Below, piece after piece: positions 1-9,163 of a stretch of DNA of 64,000 nt (its first letter is position 1; each line of letters starts with the position of its first letter). The notes beneath the pieces were generated by a model. That model did not search any database. It saw only the letters and a program-made list of their open reading frames with translations, and was not told where the DNA came from. Both the position numbers and the translations under genes were made by a program. This DNA comes from Pseudarthrobacter siccitolerans (GTDB lineage Bacteria; Actinomycetota; Actinomycetes; Actinomycetales; Micrococcaceae): the NCBI RefSeq assembly GCF_030823375.1, contig NZ_JAUSXB010000001.1, forward strand, positions 1,488,001 through 1,552,000, given 5' to 3'.

Positions 1-479
1 CAGATGGCCATCAGGAACGGATAGTTCCAGGGGGCCACCTGCGCCACGACGCCGATGGGTTCGCGGCGGACGTAGGAGGTGTGGCCTTCGAAGTATTCGC
101 CGGCGGACTTGCCCTCCAGGATGCGGGCGGCTCCGGCGAAGAAGCGCAGCTGGTCGGCGCCGGCGGCGACTTCCTCAGAGGCAATCAGGGAGCGCACCTG
201 GCCGGTGTTGCGGTGTTGCGCCTCCACGAGTTCGTCGCTGTTGGCCTCGACGGCGTCAGCGAGCTTGAGCAGCATCAGCTGCCGCTGGCCCGGTGTGACG
301 TGCTTCCAGCTCTTGAAGGCTTCCTTTGCTGCGGCCATGGCCGCGTCCACATCCTGCTGGTTGGAGATGGGCGAGAGGGCCACTACTTCACCGTTGGTGG
401 GGTTCACGATGTCCAGCGTGCCGCTGCCGGCGGGCGTGACAAAAGAACCGTTGATGAAGTTCTGCAAGGTTTGGACCAC
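1..479 (-). CDS. gamma-aminobutyraldehyde-type aldehyde dehydrogenase, 5' part
   Basis: N-terminal about 159 codons of an NAD(P)-dependent aldehyde dehydrogenase; the gene runs off the left edge, so the catalytic Cys and Glu are outside the window. The protein begins VQTLQNFINGSF, and near the edge has the motif RREPIGVVAQVAPWNYPF, typical of the cofactor-binding part of the ALDH family. The FFAGAAR...AGEYFEGHTS stretch resembles bacterial gamma-aminobutyraldehyde dehydrogenase (putrescine/GABA route), but betaine-aldehyde type enzymes are close relatives. The GTG start at 479 is chosen because an AGGAAAGAGG Shine-Dalgarno lies upstream. It is divergent from a PucR regulator, which may control it. 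Confidence 0.85.
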   Translation of the reverse strand, partial: MVQTLQNFINGSFVTPAGSGTLDIVNPTNGEVVALSPISNQQDVDAAMAAAKEAFKSWKHVTPGQRQLMLLKLADAVEANSDELVEAQHRNTGQVRSLIASEEVAAGADQLRFFAGAARILEGKSAGEYFEGHTSYVRREPIGVVAQVAPWNYPFLMAI

Positions 480-635
480 GGTGTGCAACCTCTTTCCTGG
501 GGGCCATCGGCGTCGAAACAGATGGATCTGACTGCCTTGAGCCTATGCCAGCACCCCTGCCCCGTGAATAGTCACCTGCACACCTTTTCTGCTGCTTTTT
601 AGTGCGGTTGACTAGCGCCCGTTTATCCTTGGTTC
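480..635. promoter_or_regulatory. divergent promoter region, aldehyde dehydrogenase / PucR regulator
   Basis: A 156-bp gap between two divergent starts. It carries the ribosome binding site of the dehydrogenase on the minus strand and must hold both promoters. No clear operator repeat was identified by eye. Confidence 0.4.
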
Positions 636-2072
636 ATGGCCATTTCCCTTGCCGCCCTCCTGGGTGTCCCATCCCTGAACCTGTCCAAAGTGGGGGTCGC
701 CGAGACCACCTGGCACCAGGACATCAACTGGGTGGCAGTGACCGAGCTCGAGGACCCGCAGCGCTTCATCAACGGCGGCGAACTCGTCCTCACCACCGGC
801 CTGCGGCTGAAATCGGCCCCCGAGCAACGGCGTTTTGTCCGCCAGGTGCAGCGGGCCGGCGCCGTGGGCATCGGCTTCGGGGTGGGGCTTTCGCACGAGG
901 CAGTGCCCCCGGCCCTTCTCGCCGAGGCCAACCGCTGGGGCCTGCCCGTGGTGGGGGTCCCCTACGAGACGCCGTTCATCGCCATCGGCAAGCTGGTGGC
1001 GGATGCCCAGTCCGCGGACCACTACGCCAAGCTGGAACGGCTGATCGCCGGACACCAGGTGCTGGCGCGTGCACTGCTGACGGGCGGCGGCCTGGCCGAA
1101 CTCCTGAAACACCTGGGCGGCATGCTCCGGGCGGACATCGCGCTCACGCAGTTCACGGCCCAGCTGTACAACAGCACCAGGGACGCTCCGCAGGCCGATA
1201 CCTGGGCTTCCTACCCCATCCCCACCGGCCGGCGCGACGCCTGCACCCTGTGGGTCCGCAAGCCCTTCGAAGACTCCGGCATCATCGGGTACGCACAGAA
1301 CCTGATCAGCGTGGAGCTGAACAACATGGTCAAGCAGCGCCAGGCCGAGCGTGCGCTCTGCGGACAGGTCCTGGAAGACGTGATCCACGGAGCCCTTGAA
1401 ACCAGCGAGGCCCAGCGCCGCCTGGCCGGTGTGGGCGTCAACAGCACCCGCAAGAACGTGGTGCTGCTGGCCGTCTCGGCCGCCCACCACAAGGCCCTGG
1501 TGAGCACCTCCGTGCCGCGGGAACTGGAGAAGTGCGTTGCCGCCGTCGTGGGCAAGGATCTGGTGCTGGTGATGAACGACGACGGCGGGGCGGCCCCCTC
1601 GCTGGCACGGAAGTTGAGCGACCACCTGGCGGAGGCGGGGATCCATGCGACGATCGGCATCGGCGGGGCGTACACCAAGCCGAACGGCCTGCGCTGGAGC
1701 TACTTCGAGGCGCGCGACGCCGCCAGCCACGGGCTGCCTGTCAACGAGCCGGAGCGGCTGAGCCTGACGTCGCTGCTGCTGGCCAGCGAGGACGTGCCGC
1801 TGGCGGATATGGCCCACGAGTCTTTGAACCCCCTGCGGACCTTCGACGCCGCCCATGGTGCGGAGTTGATGACCACGCTGGAAAGCTACCTGAACAACAA
1901 CGGTTCCGTGGCCGCCGTCGCCGAGGAGCTCACGCTGCACCGGAACACGGTCAGGTACCGGCTGGCGCAGATCACCGAACTGACCGGTTATGACCCCGCG
2001 GTTACGACGGACAGGGTGCAGCTTTGGCTTGCACTTGCGGTGGCCCGGCTGTCCGCCCGGCAGGGGAAGTAG
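636..2072 (+). CDS. PucR family transcriptional regulator
   Basis: A 478-residue cytoplasmic regulator. Residues about 5-125 match the PucR N-terminal (purine catabolism regulator-like) domain, including the VTELEDPQRFINGGELVLTT region. Residues about 415-470 are the C-terminal PucR helix-turn-helix with the typical VAEELTLHRNTVRYRLAQI motif. Family members commonly activate catabolic genes for purines, proline, GABA or polyamines in response to the substrate. Divergence from an aminobutyraldehyde-type dehydrogenase suggests control of that amine/GABA pathway; this is inference from position. Confidence 0.9.
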   Translation: MAISLAALLGVPSLNLSKVGVAETTWHQDINWVAVTELEDPQRFINGGELVLTTGLRLKSAPEQRRFVRQVQRAGAVGIGFGVGLSHEAVPPALLAEANRWGLPVVGVPYETPFIAIGKLVADAQSADHYAKLERLIAGHQVLARALLTGGGLAELLKHLGGMLRADIALTQFTAQLYNSTRDAPQADTWASYPIPTGRRDACTLWVRKPFEDSGIIGYAQNLISVELNNMVKQRQAERALCGQVLEDVIHGALETSEAQRRLAGVGVNSTRKNVVLLAVSAAHHKALVSTSVPRELEKCVAAVVGKDLVLVMNDDGGAAPSLARKLSDHLAEAGIHATIGIGGAYTKPNGLRWSYFEARDAASHGLPVNEPERLSLTSLLLASEDVPLADMAHESLNPLRTFDAAHGAELMTTLESYLNNNGSVAAVAEELTLHRNTVRYRLAQITELTGYDPAVTTDRVQLWLALAVARLSARQGK

Positions 2073-2096
2073 CGCCAACCGCAACGCATGTGGGGA

Positions 2097-3665
2097 CTAG
2101 ATAACCCCGCGCCGCAGCAGGGCGCGGGACTTCTTCCGGGCCTTTCGGTACTTGGCCTCGGCGGCGTCCATCAGTTCCGCCTGACGCTTCCCCAGCTCAG
2201 CCAGGGCCTGCGCCGCGGACTCAGGCACGCTGGAACCCGCTTCGATGTCGTGCAGCAGGTTCCGGGCAATCAGGGCATCCCGGAAGTCGCCTAGGATCTT
2301 CTGCTGCTTATGGGCGGCCTTGACCACTTTCCCGGCGCGCTTGCCGGTCACCAGCGCCGCTGACTCGGCCACATGGCGCAGCCGCTTGGCGTCCTTGCGC
2401 ACCTGGTGGAGTGCGTCTTCGTGGTCAGCGCCGCGCCGGGCATTGCGGGCCGCCTTCTGCGAGCGCCGCAGCCGGCGGGCGGACTTGTCCACCGCCTTCC
2501 CGGCAATTTTGCGGCCCGGGGCCACCGCTTCCGCCCGCACCGGCGGGTGGTCGCGGAAGTCCTCCAGGTTGTCCAGCAGACGGAAGTAGCGCTCTGACTT
2601 GAGGGCCTCCTGGGCGCGCCGGTAGCCGGCGTTGAATGCCCCACCGGCCTTGCGCTCCACCTGCTCCTTGACGGCGTCTGTGGCGTCCCCCGGCGGGAGC
2701 TCGTCCAGCTGCCCCCGCAGCCGTTCCAGCACCACCTGGGAGTCCCGCGGATCACCGAGCAGCACGGCCAGCCAGTCGAGCTCATCCCGCAGGCGCGTGA
2801 CCGGCATGGCCCGGTAAAGCTTCCGGTACGCCACCAGCGCGGAGCGGAGCCGCCGGATGGCGGACCTCATGTTGTGGATGCCCTCAGGTTCCTCCAGCCG
2901 GACCGCGGCATCCTCGGCGAGGAGCCGGCGGAGTTGCTCCGCGACATAGACGGTAACGACGGCGGCTGCCGGAGCCTTCTTCCCGGCAAGGAGCGCCGCC
3001 GGGCCTTCCCACTCCTCCGGAGCTGCGGCACCGCCCGGGTCACGGCCGAGTGCGCGGGCCAGCTTCGATGCGTGGCCGGCGGGGCGGGCGCCCGCCGCGG
3101 TGAGGACTTCCTCAGCAGGGGCAAACAGGTCCGGTCCGCCATGGACGAGTTCAAGCTCCCATTCGCGCCAGCTTTGCCGGTGTTCCGCCGCCTCTCCGTG
3201 GTGCAGGCGGGTGGCGTCCACCTGGTCGTCGGCCAGGTCCGCCAGATGGACTCCGTCCTCGCCATACAGTGCGTGCGTCGTGCGCCGGGTTTCGAGCCGG
3301 ACTACAGGCCTCACTTCGTCTCCCCGCAGGTACGCCTGCACGCGCGCCAGCAGGCTGTCGGGAACGACGCCGGGCTGGCCCAGCGGTGCATGCACCTCCC
3401 GGCGCCGCTGCGGTTCTGTTTCCGCGGTGGCTTCCGGCGGCAGCTTCAGGTGCCACCCGGCGTCGGTTCCCCCGGTGCGGCGGCGCAGGGTGATGCGGTG
3501 TGAGGCGAGCGTGTGCTGGTCCGTATCGAAATAGACGGCCTCCAGGACGGCTGACCGGGGAGTCCCGACGCGGGCCACCCCCGGCAGTTCTTCCAGCGCG
3601 GGCACTGTGGCGTCATCACCGACGTCGTACTTCTTCTCGATCTCAATTCCCTGGGAAGCCATCAC
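2097..3665 (-). CDS. CYTH and CHAD domain-containing protein
   Basis: A 522-residue protein joining an N-terminal CYTH (triphosphate tunnel metalloenzyme) domain, about residues 6-200, to a C-terminal CHAD domain, about 225-515. The CYTH signature ExExK is visible at the start (IEIEKKYDV), followed by charged strands expected of the tunnel. The CHAD part is rich in Arg, Lys and His (for example DALHQVRKDAKRLRH) and is thought to bind polyphosphate. The likely role is hydrolysis of inorganic triphosphate or long-chain polyphosphate metabolism. The second Met at 3662 is an equally possible start. The gene is convergent with the PucR regulator, only 24 nt apart. Confidence 0.9.
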   Translation of the reverse strand: MMASQGIEIEKKYDVGDDATVPALEELPGVARVGTPRSAVLEAVYFDTDQHTLASHRITLRRRTGGTDAGWHLKLPPEATAETEPQRRREVHAPLGQPGVVPDSLLARVQAYLRGDEVRPVVRLETRRTTHALYGEDGVHLADLADDQVDATRLHHGEAAEHRQSWREWELELVHGGPDLFAPAEEVLTAAGARPAGHASKLARALGRDPGGAAAPEEWEGPAALLAGKKAPAAAVVTVYVAEQLRRLLAEDAAVRLEEPEGIHNMRSAIRRLRSALVAYRKLYRAMPVTRLRDELDWLAVLLGDPRDSQVVLERLRGQLDELPPGDATDAVKEQVERKAGGAFNAGYRRAQEALKSERYFRLLDNLEDFRDHPPVRAEAVAPGRKIAGKAVDKSARRLRRSQKAARNARRGADHEDALHQVRKDAKRLRHVAESAALVTGKRAGKVVKAAHKQQKILGDFRDALIARNLLHDIEAGSSVPESAAQALAELGKRQAELMDAAEAKYRKARKKSRALLRRGVI

Positions 3666-3811
3666 AGCCGTCCTTCCGCGTTTGGTCCAGCGCGGGCCTG
3701 ACGGATTCGCGTCCCGGCCCCCGCAGGCAGTCTATTGCCCCGGCGTGATGGGCCGGGAGAGCTTGCCCACAAAACCCTAAACATCAAACGTCTAACCTTT
3801 AGGCTGGAGGG

Positions 3812-5167
3812 ATGCCCGCCACTCCCCCTTCTCCTGCCGCCCTGTTCACCGCGCCCTCTTCGGCACCCGTCACTGCTTCCGCTCCTGCGCCTGCCGGCGT
3901 TCCCGCGCCTGCTGCCGCAAGGACTCCGGCACAGAAGCCGCGCTCCGCCGTCGTGTTCGGTGTTATTGCGCTGGTGCTGATCGGGCTCAACCTGCGTGCG
4001 GGCATCACCGGCGCCTCCGCCCTGCTGCACGACCTGCAGACAGTGCTGGGTTATGGGCCGCTGGTGGCCGCCATCATCCCGTCGATCCCCACGCTGTGCT
4101 TTGCCCTGGCGGGCGCGGCCACGTCCTGGCTGACGGGCAAGCTGGGCGTGGAAAAGGCCATCCTGCTGTCGCTCTCCATGCTGGCCGGCGGCCTCCTGCT
4201 GCGGGGCATCCCCGCCACCGGGATGCTGGTGCTGGGCAGTGTGGTGGGAATGTCCGGACTGGCTGTCTGCAATGTGGCCATGCCGTCCTTCATCCGCGAG
4301 CACTTCGCGCACCGGACCTCCCTCATGACTGCCGTGTATACGGTGACGATGACCACCGGGGCTACGGTCACCGCCGTCGCCGTGGTACCGCTGGCGCAGG
4401 CCCTCGGATCGCCGTCCGCCGCCGTCGGCGCCATTGGGATCACTGCCGTGGCCGCATTCCTGGGCTTCATCCCCGTGGCCCTGCACGCACACCGCAACAG
4501 CACGCGTGTGGCAGCACGCCACGTGTCCCCCTGGCCGCTGCTGCGGACCCGGAAAGGGCTGCTCCTGACCGCCATCTTCACGCTCCAGGCCCTGCTGGCC
4601 TATGCCCTGCTGAGCTGGTTCCCGTACATGCTCACCACCATGGGAATGAATGCCTCGGACAGCGGACTGATGTTCGGGCTGATGCAGCTGGTCTCGGTGC
4701 CCGCGGGCATGCTGCTCATCGCCATTGGCTCCCGTCCCGGAATGCTGCGCCCGGCCTTTTACCTGGTGAGCCTCACCATGGCGGCCGGTCTGGCCCTGCT
4801 CCTGGTCCTGCCCGTGGGGCTCGCTGTTGTTCCCGCCGTCCTGCTGGGGTTCGGCCTTGGCATCTTCCCCCTGGTGATGGTGATGATCAGCCGCAGTGGA
4901 GCGAGCACGGCCGAAACCACGGCGCTGTCCACGCTGGCGCAATCCAGCGGTTACCTGCTGGCCACCGCGGGCCCCTTCGGCATGGGATTGCTGCACAGCG
5001 CTACCGGCGGCTGGGTCCTGCCCCTTGCCCTGCTGCTGGCCCTGTCGCTGGTCCAGATTGTGGTGTCGCACCTGATCACGGGCAAAGCGATGACCCGCGG
5101 CATGGCCCACCCCGCATCCCCCGCCGCTGTCCACACTGCCGGATCCCCCACTGCCGAGGGGAAGTAG
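3812..5167 (+). CDS. MFS transporter, CynX/NimT (cyanate permease-like) family
   Basis: A 451-residue integral membrane protein with about 12 hydrophobic segments after a low-complexity Pro/Ala N-terminus of roughly 45 residues. The region GVIALVLIGLNLRAGITGASALL and the loop NVAMPSFIREHFAHR are typical of the CynX/NimT major facilitator subgroup, whose members move cyanate, 2-nitroimidazole or other small organic anions. The substrate cannot be told from sequence. The GGAGGG preceding the ATG is very close to it, so the start is somewhat uncertain. The stop lies 6 nt before a FadR-type regulator, so the two are almost certainly co-transcribed. Confidence 0.88.
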   Translation: MPATPPSPAALFTAPSSAPVTASAPAPAGVPAPAAARTPAQKPRSAVVFGVIALVLIGLNLRAGITGASALLHDLQTVLGYGPLVAAIIPSIPTLCFALAGAATSWLTGKLGVEKAILLSLSMLAGGLLLRGIPATGMLVLGSVVGMSGLAVCNVAMPSFIREHFAHRTSLMTAVYTVTMTTGATVTAVAVVPLAQALGSPSAAVGAIGITAVAAFLGFIPVALHAHRNSTRVAARHVSPWPLLRTRKGLLLTAIFTLQALLAYALLSWFPYMLTTMGMNASDSGLMFGLMQLVSVPAGMLLIAIGSRPGMLRPAFYLVSLTMAAGLALLLVLPVGLAVVPAVLLGFGLGIFPLVMVMISRSGASTAETTALSTLAQSSGYLLATAGPFGMGLLHSATGGWVLPLALLLALSLVQIVVSHLITGKAMTRGMAHPASPAAVHTAGSPTAEGK

Positions 5168-5173
5168 GACGCC

Positions 5174-5854
5174 ATGGCCCTGAGCCCCTCCCGCCGGCCG
5201 CCGCTTGCCGAGGAAGTCACCGCCAAGCTGCGGAATATGATCCACTCGGGCGAATGGCCCCTCCACCAGCGGATCCCCTCCGAACCCGGCCTGATGACCG
5301 ATCTGGGCGTCTCGCGCGGCACCCTGCGCGAGGCCATCAAGGCCCTGGCGCACAGCGGCATGCTGGAAGTCCGCCGGGGTGACGGCACCTACGTCCGGGC
5401 CACCAGCGAGATCTCCGGCGCCGCCCGCCGTATGTACCAGGACCATACCGAGGCACACATCCTGGAAGTCCGGCTGGGCCTGGACACGCAGGCAGCGCGG
5501 CTGGCGGCCCGGAATGCCACACCGGGCGACGTGGCTGCCCTGCGTGCCCTCCTCACCGATCGAACCCGCGCCTGGAACAGCGAAGACTATGAGGGTTGGG
5601 CGCGCGCGGACTGGGGCTTCCATGAGCGGGTGGCCCAGGCGTCCGGCAACCCCCTGCTGCATGAGCTCTATGTCAGCTTCGGCGCCGCGGTTCATGGGGA
5701 TCTGCTTAAGCAGCTCCGCCGGCCGGGATTCGACGGACTCCAGCACGAGGGGCACGAACTGCTGCTGGCGGCCATTGAACAGCGCAATGAGGACACTGCC
5801 GTGGCCACCGTCAACCGCAACCTGAACTCCTGTGCGGAGTGGCTGGCGGCATAG
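5174..5854 (+). CDS. FadR/GntR family (FCD domain) transcriptional regulator
   Basis: A 226-residue regulator with a GntR winged helix at about residues 5-75 (recognition helix region VSRGTLREAIKAL, wing GDGTYV) and an FCD ligand-binding domain at about 85-220. The all-helical C-terminal domain contains the metal/ligand-type residues expected of FadR-subfamily proteins that sense small carboxylic acids. It follows the CynX-like transporter by 6 nt and probably autoregulates the pair, with the transported compound or a derivative as inducer. That link is inferred from operon structure. Confidence 0.9.
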   Translation: MALSPSRRPPLAEEVTAKLRNMIHSGEWPLHQRIPSEPGLMTDLGVSRGTLREAIKALAHSGMLEVRRGDGTYVRATSEISGAARRMYQDHTEAHILEVRLGLDTQAARLAARNATPGDVAALRALLTDRTRAWNSEDYEGWARADWGFHERVAQASGNPLLHELYVSFGAAVHGDLLKQLRRPGFDGLQHEGHELLLAAIEQRNEDTAVATVNRNLNSCAEWLAA

Positions 5855-5977
5855 TCGCGCTGGCCAGGGGTTTCGCTCCTCCCCAAACGATCAGTAGGCT
5901 TACTATCTGACGAAGGTTGTCTCCCTGGCGTATACACCCGCGAACCCAGGGCATCCGCCGACAAATGAGGAGTTCCC

Positions 5978-7225
5978 ATGGCGCGAACACGCCTGACCGA
6001 ACAGGTGCCGGGCACCGACACCGTGCAGCCGGCACCGGCGGCAAATCCAAATGGGCACGGCCCCACCGCGGCAGTCGAGCGGACGCCGCACGTCCCGGCC
6101 CCGGTCGCTGCTGCGAAGAAACGGGAAACCAAACAGCCCGGCGCACTCTGGACAGACGGGCTGGGCAGGGTGGGCAGCCGCTCGGCCCAGGTCCTGCTGA
6201 TCCTCACCGTTGCCGCGGTGTCCGTTTACGCCCTGATGCAGATCAAGCTCCTGGTCATCCCGGTCCTGATAGCCCTGATCCTGGCTGCGGCGATCGGGCC
6301 TTTCGTCAACATGCTCCGGCGCCGCGGGCTTCCGGGCGGAGTGGCCACCGGCATCGCCTTCGTGGCATTACTGGCATTACTCGCGGGCATCGCCACCGTG
6401 ATCTACTTTTCGGTCCGCAACCAGTGGGGCGAGCTGGCCCAGCAGGCGTCGTCCGGGCTGGACGAGCTGGAGCAGTTCCTGCTGACCGGCCCGGTTCCCG
6501 TCGAGCAGGAACAGCTGGACCAGGCACGTGAGGGAATCGTGCAGTTTGCCAGCAGCAGCCAGGTCCGCTCCGGCGCCATCACCGGCCTTTCCGTGGTCAC
6601 CGAGTTCATCGCCGGGGCCAGCCTGGTGGTGGTCATCCTGTTCTTCTTCCTCAAGGACGGCGCCAAAATCTGGAACTTCTTCCTCCGGCCCTTCAGCGGG
6701 AGCCGGGAGGCAAAGCTCCGCCGGGTGGGGAGCCGGACCCTCGAGGTGCTGGGCGGGTATGTGCGCGGCACCGCCATCGTGGCACTGGCGGACACGGTGG
6801 CCATCGGCGCCGCACTGCTGATCATGCAGGTTCCGTTGGCCTTTCCGCTGGCCATCATCGTATTCATCGGCGCGTTCATCCCGCTCGTGGGCGCCACCGT
6901 GGCTGGCATCCTCGCCGCCCTGGTGGCCCTGGTGGCGAACGGGCCGGTGGTGGCCCTGATTGTGGTGGCAGTGGTGGTGGCCGTCAATCAACTCGAAGGT
7001 GACCTTCTGCAGCCGATCGTGATGGGCAAGTCACTGCAGCTCCACGCCCTGGTGATCCTGATGGCACTGACCGCCGGCACCATTCTCGCCGGAATCGTCG
7101 GTGCGGTACTTTCCGTGCCCCTGGCCGCCGTCGCCTGGGCCATCATCCAGGTATGGACCGCGGAGGACCCGAACCTGCCGGACATGAACCCGGAACTGCC
7201 GCCGGCACACAGCCAGCCCGTCTAG
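5978..7225 (+). CDS. AI-2E family transporter (TqsA/PerM-like membrane protein)
   Basis: A 415-residue membrane protein. After a hydrophilic N-terminus of about 60 residues there are paired hydrophobic helices, a periplasm-facing loop, and a C-terminal group of helices with NQLEGDLLQPIVMGKSLQLH, a hallmark of the AI-2E transporter (UPF0118) family. Members include TqsA-type exporters and Na+(Li+)/H+ antiporters; the substrate is not predictable here. The ATG at 5978 is preceded by GAGGAG at good spacing. A strong hairpin terminator follows the stop. Confidence 0.9.
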   Translation: MARTRLTEQVPGTDTVQPAPAANPNGHGPTAAVERTPHVPAPVAAAKKRETKQPGALWTDGLGRVGSRSAQVLLILTVAAVSVYALMQIKLLVIPVLIALILAAAIGPFVNMLRRRGLPGGVATGIAFVALLALLAGIATVIYFSVRNQWGELAQQASSGLDELEQFLLTGPVPVEQEQLDQAREGIVQFASSSQVRSGAITGLSVVTEFIAGASLVVVILFFFLKDGAKIWNFFLRPFSGSREAKLRRVGSRTLEVLGGYVRGTAIVALADTVAIGAALLIMQVPLAFPLAIIVFIGAFIPLVGATVAGILAALVALVANGPVVALIVVAVVVAVNQLEGDLLQPIVMGKSLQLHALVILMALTAGTILAGIVGAVLSVPLAAVAWAIIQVWTAEDPNLPDMNPELPPAHSQPV

Positions 7226-7245
7226 TGCTTCGCATGGATCGAAGG

Positions 7246-7285
7246 ACGACGACGGTCCGGCACCTGGGTGCCGGACCGTCGTCGT
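7246..7285. terminator. bidirectional hairpin terminator
   Basis: A near-perfect inverted repeat with 19-nt arms (7246-7264 and 7267-7285, core CGACGGTCCGGCACC). It lies between the convergent AI-2E transporter gene and the 7322-7858 gene, so it can serve both. The U-tract is weak, as is common in high-GC actinobacteria. Confidence 0.75.
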
Positions 7286-7321
7286 GCGCTGTGCGTTACC
7301 GCCGCTGCGGAAGGGTGATAA

Positions 7322-7858
7322 CTAACCCCGCAGGCCCGCGAATACGTTCTTGGGCCGCTGCATCTCGCCGTGCTTTGCGCCGAGGATGACCACCAGGCCG
7401 GCGAACGCGGGGATGACCCACTGCAGCACTTTGAGCTGCTGCTGCGCCGCTTTCAGTTCGTCCGAAGCATCCGGCCGCGGCTCCGTGGCGCCCTCGGCGC
7501 CCTGGTCCGCGAGCTTCTCCACCTTCTTGCCGAGAATGCCGGAATACAGCGTCACCGCGGCGCCCACCACTGTCACGGCAGTCTTGATCACCGTGTCCCG
7601 GGCGACGCCTTCCTGCTTGGCGATGCGCTCCTTGTTTTCCCAGGCGATAGCAAGGTCCGCCACCAGGTGGGACGCGAACGCAGCCGTCTGGAAGGGTGCC
7701 CACTTCATCCATCCGGCGCTGGAGAGCCGCGTCCGCTCGGACGAATCCCTGGCCGCCGCCGCTGCACCGTTCAGTCCGATGGCACCCATCAGGGACCCAC
7801 CGAACCATGCCGCTGCCGTCAGGTCGTGAACTGACCGGGCAATAAGATTTCCTGCCAT
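7322..7858 (-). CDS. hypothetical membrane protein
   Basis: A 178-residue protein of unknown function. It has three or four hydrophobic stretches (AAWFGGSLMGAIGL near the N-terminus, AAFASHLVADLAIAW, TAVTVVGAAVTLYSGIL and a C-terminal VIPAFAGLVVILGA) separated by an Ala/Glu-rich segment that is probably helical. The ATG at 7858 is chosen because AGGA lies 9 nt upstream; an open frame extends further but without codon-like content. It is convergent with the AI-2E gene. No function is assigned. Confidence 0.7.
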   Translation of the reverse strand: MAGNLIARSVHDLTAAAWFGGSLMGAIGLNGAAAAARDSSERTRLSSAGWMKWAPFQTAAFASHLVADLAIAWENKERIAKQEGVARDTVIKTAVTVVGAAVTLYSGILGKKVEKLADQGAEGATEPRPDASDELKAAQQQLKVLQWVIPAFAGLVVILGAKHGEMQRPKNVFAGLRG

Positions 7859-8012
7859 GATGTGCATTCCTAACGTTGAACTTGGTTGAGATGCCGTGCC
7901 TGCGGACGTTACTTGCCGTGTCCCATCAAGGTCATGGTCCGCCCATGGTAAGCACACTTACTAATGTTACGAAAGCCCGTCTTGCTCGGGCGGACCGCGT
8001 AATATCAACGGC

Positions 8013-8303
8013 ATGGGAACTACTGGGAGTTTGTTCGGCTGGGCCTTTGGTGACCCCGCCCGTGAAGATGAGGGCAGGTACGTGGAAGGGCTTCAGCGCG
8101 AGGCGTTCGGCAATGCCCGGGCCACCGCGGAAGCCAAGGGAGTGGCAGTGGTGCCAGGCTCCGAGGTCTTCACGGTGCTGAGTGGACACGATTCCCTGGT
8201 GGAGCTGGAGAATGCGCCCGGACAACTGGTGGTCCGCTGCACCGTCCACGTGGAGGGACCGGGCGCGGAGAAGATCCGCGCCGAAGGGCCCATGAACGGC
8301 TGA
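8013..8303 (+). CDS. small conserved hypothetical protein
   Basis: A 96-residue soluble protein, MGTTGSLFGWAFGDPAREDEG at the start, with no motif I recognise. No Shine-Dalgarno is visible. A TAATAT box ends 7 nt before the ATG, which suggests a leaderless transcript. The TGA at 8301 directly abuts the start of the DUF1206 gene, so the two form a translationally linked pair. Confidence 0.65.
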   Translation: MGTTGSLFGWAFGDPAREDEGRYVEGLQREAFGNARATAEAKGVAVVPGSEVFTVLSGHDSLVELENAPGQLVVRCTVHVEGPGAEKIRAEGPMNG

Positions 8304-9134
8304 GTGATGTCGGACAGCGATTCCACCCTCAGCCAGGCCGCGGACGCCGTCGAGGAGGCCTCGAACCATCCGGCCCTCGACGTCCTTGCACGGGCCGGAT
8401 TCGCCGTCATGGCGCTGTTGCACGTCATCATCGGGGCGATAGCCGTTGCTGTGGCTTTCGGCCAGCCCGGGGAGGCGGAACCAACTGGCGCCATTGAACA
8501 ACTCGCGGCCAATACATGGGGGCCGGCCGTGATGTGGGCCTGCGTGGCCGCCTGCATGGGCCTCGCCTTGTGGCAAGCCAGCGAAGCCACGCTGCGTGTG
8601 CGCCGCAAGTCCGGCAAGGAGCGTTTGTCCAAGCTGATCTCCTCCGGCTTTCTCGCCGTCGCCTACGGCAGCGTGGGCCTCAGCTTCGCCGGTTTCGCCG
8701 TCGGGCTGCGAGGCGACTCCAGCGAGAGCACGAAAGATTTCAGTGCCTCACTGCTGGCCACCCCCTGGGGACCGTGGGCACTGGTGGCACTGGGCCTGAC
8801 CATCATCGGGATCGGCATCTACTTCATCTTCAAGGGCATCCGCCGTGGTTTCAAGGATGAGCTCTTCCACTTTGACGGGACACGGCGCGGCCGGCTCATC
8901 GACGGCCTGGGCGTTTCGGGCCACATCGCCAAAGGGGCGGCCCTGGGCCTCACCGGGCTGCTTTTTGTGATCGCCGCCGCCAAGCACGATCCCAACGAAT
9001 CAACCGGACTGGACGGCAGCCTCAAGGCCCTCCGCGACCACCCGTTCGGCCCGTACCTGCTGGTCGCCATCGGGGCAGGGTTCATCGCCTACGGGATTTT
9101 CGCCCTCATCCGGTCACGGTTCGGGCGGATGTAG
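8304..9134 (+). CDS. DUF1206 domain-containing membrane protein
   Basis: A 275-276 residue membrane protein built from three related two-helix units, the DUF1206 pattern: each unit starts with a GFAVMALLHVIIG or SSGFLAVAYGSVG type segment. Six transmembrane helices are expected. The function of the family is not established. Either the GTG at 8304 or the ATG at 8307 could be used; both directly follow the stop of the preceding small gene, indicating translational coupling. Confidence 0.85.
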   Translation: MMSDSDSTLSQAADAVEEASNHPALDVLARAGFAVMALLHVIIGAIAVAVAFGQPGEAEPTGAIEQLAANTWGPAVMWACVAACMGLALWQASEATLRVRRKSGKERLSKLISSGFLAVAYGSVGLSFAGFAVGLRGDSSESTKDFSASLLATPWGPWALVALGLTIIGIGIYFIFKGIRRGFKDELFHFDGTRRGRLIDGLGVSGHIAKGAALGLTGLLFVIAAAKHDPNESTGLDGSLKALRDHPFGPYLLVAIGAGFIAYGIFALIRSRFGRM

Positions 9135-9163
9135 TTCCAGGTATTTCCGGGTAGGAAGGAAGC

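Noticed and set aside
3662..5755. Minus-strand open frame of 697 codons
   Set aside because: Antisense to the CynX-like transporter and FadR-type regulator, both well supported; low-complexity Gly/His/Gln composition.
7948..7961. Small inverted repeat GTAAGCACACTTAC in a divergent promoter gap
   Set aside because: Arms of only 5 bp; too short to claim as an operator without comparison.
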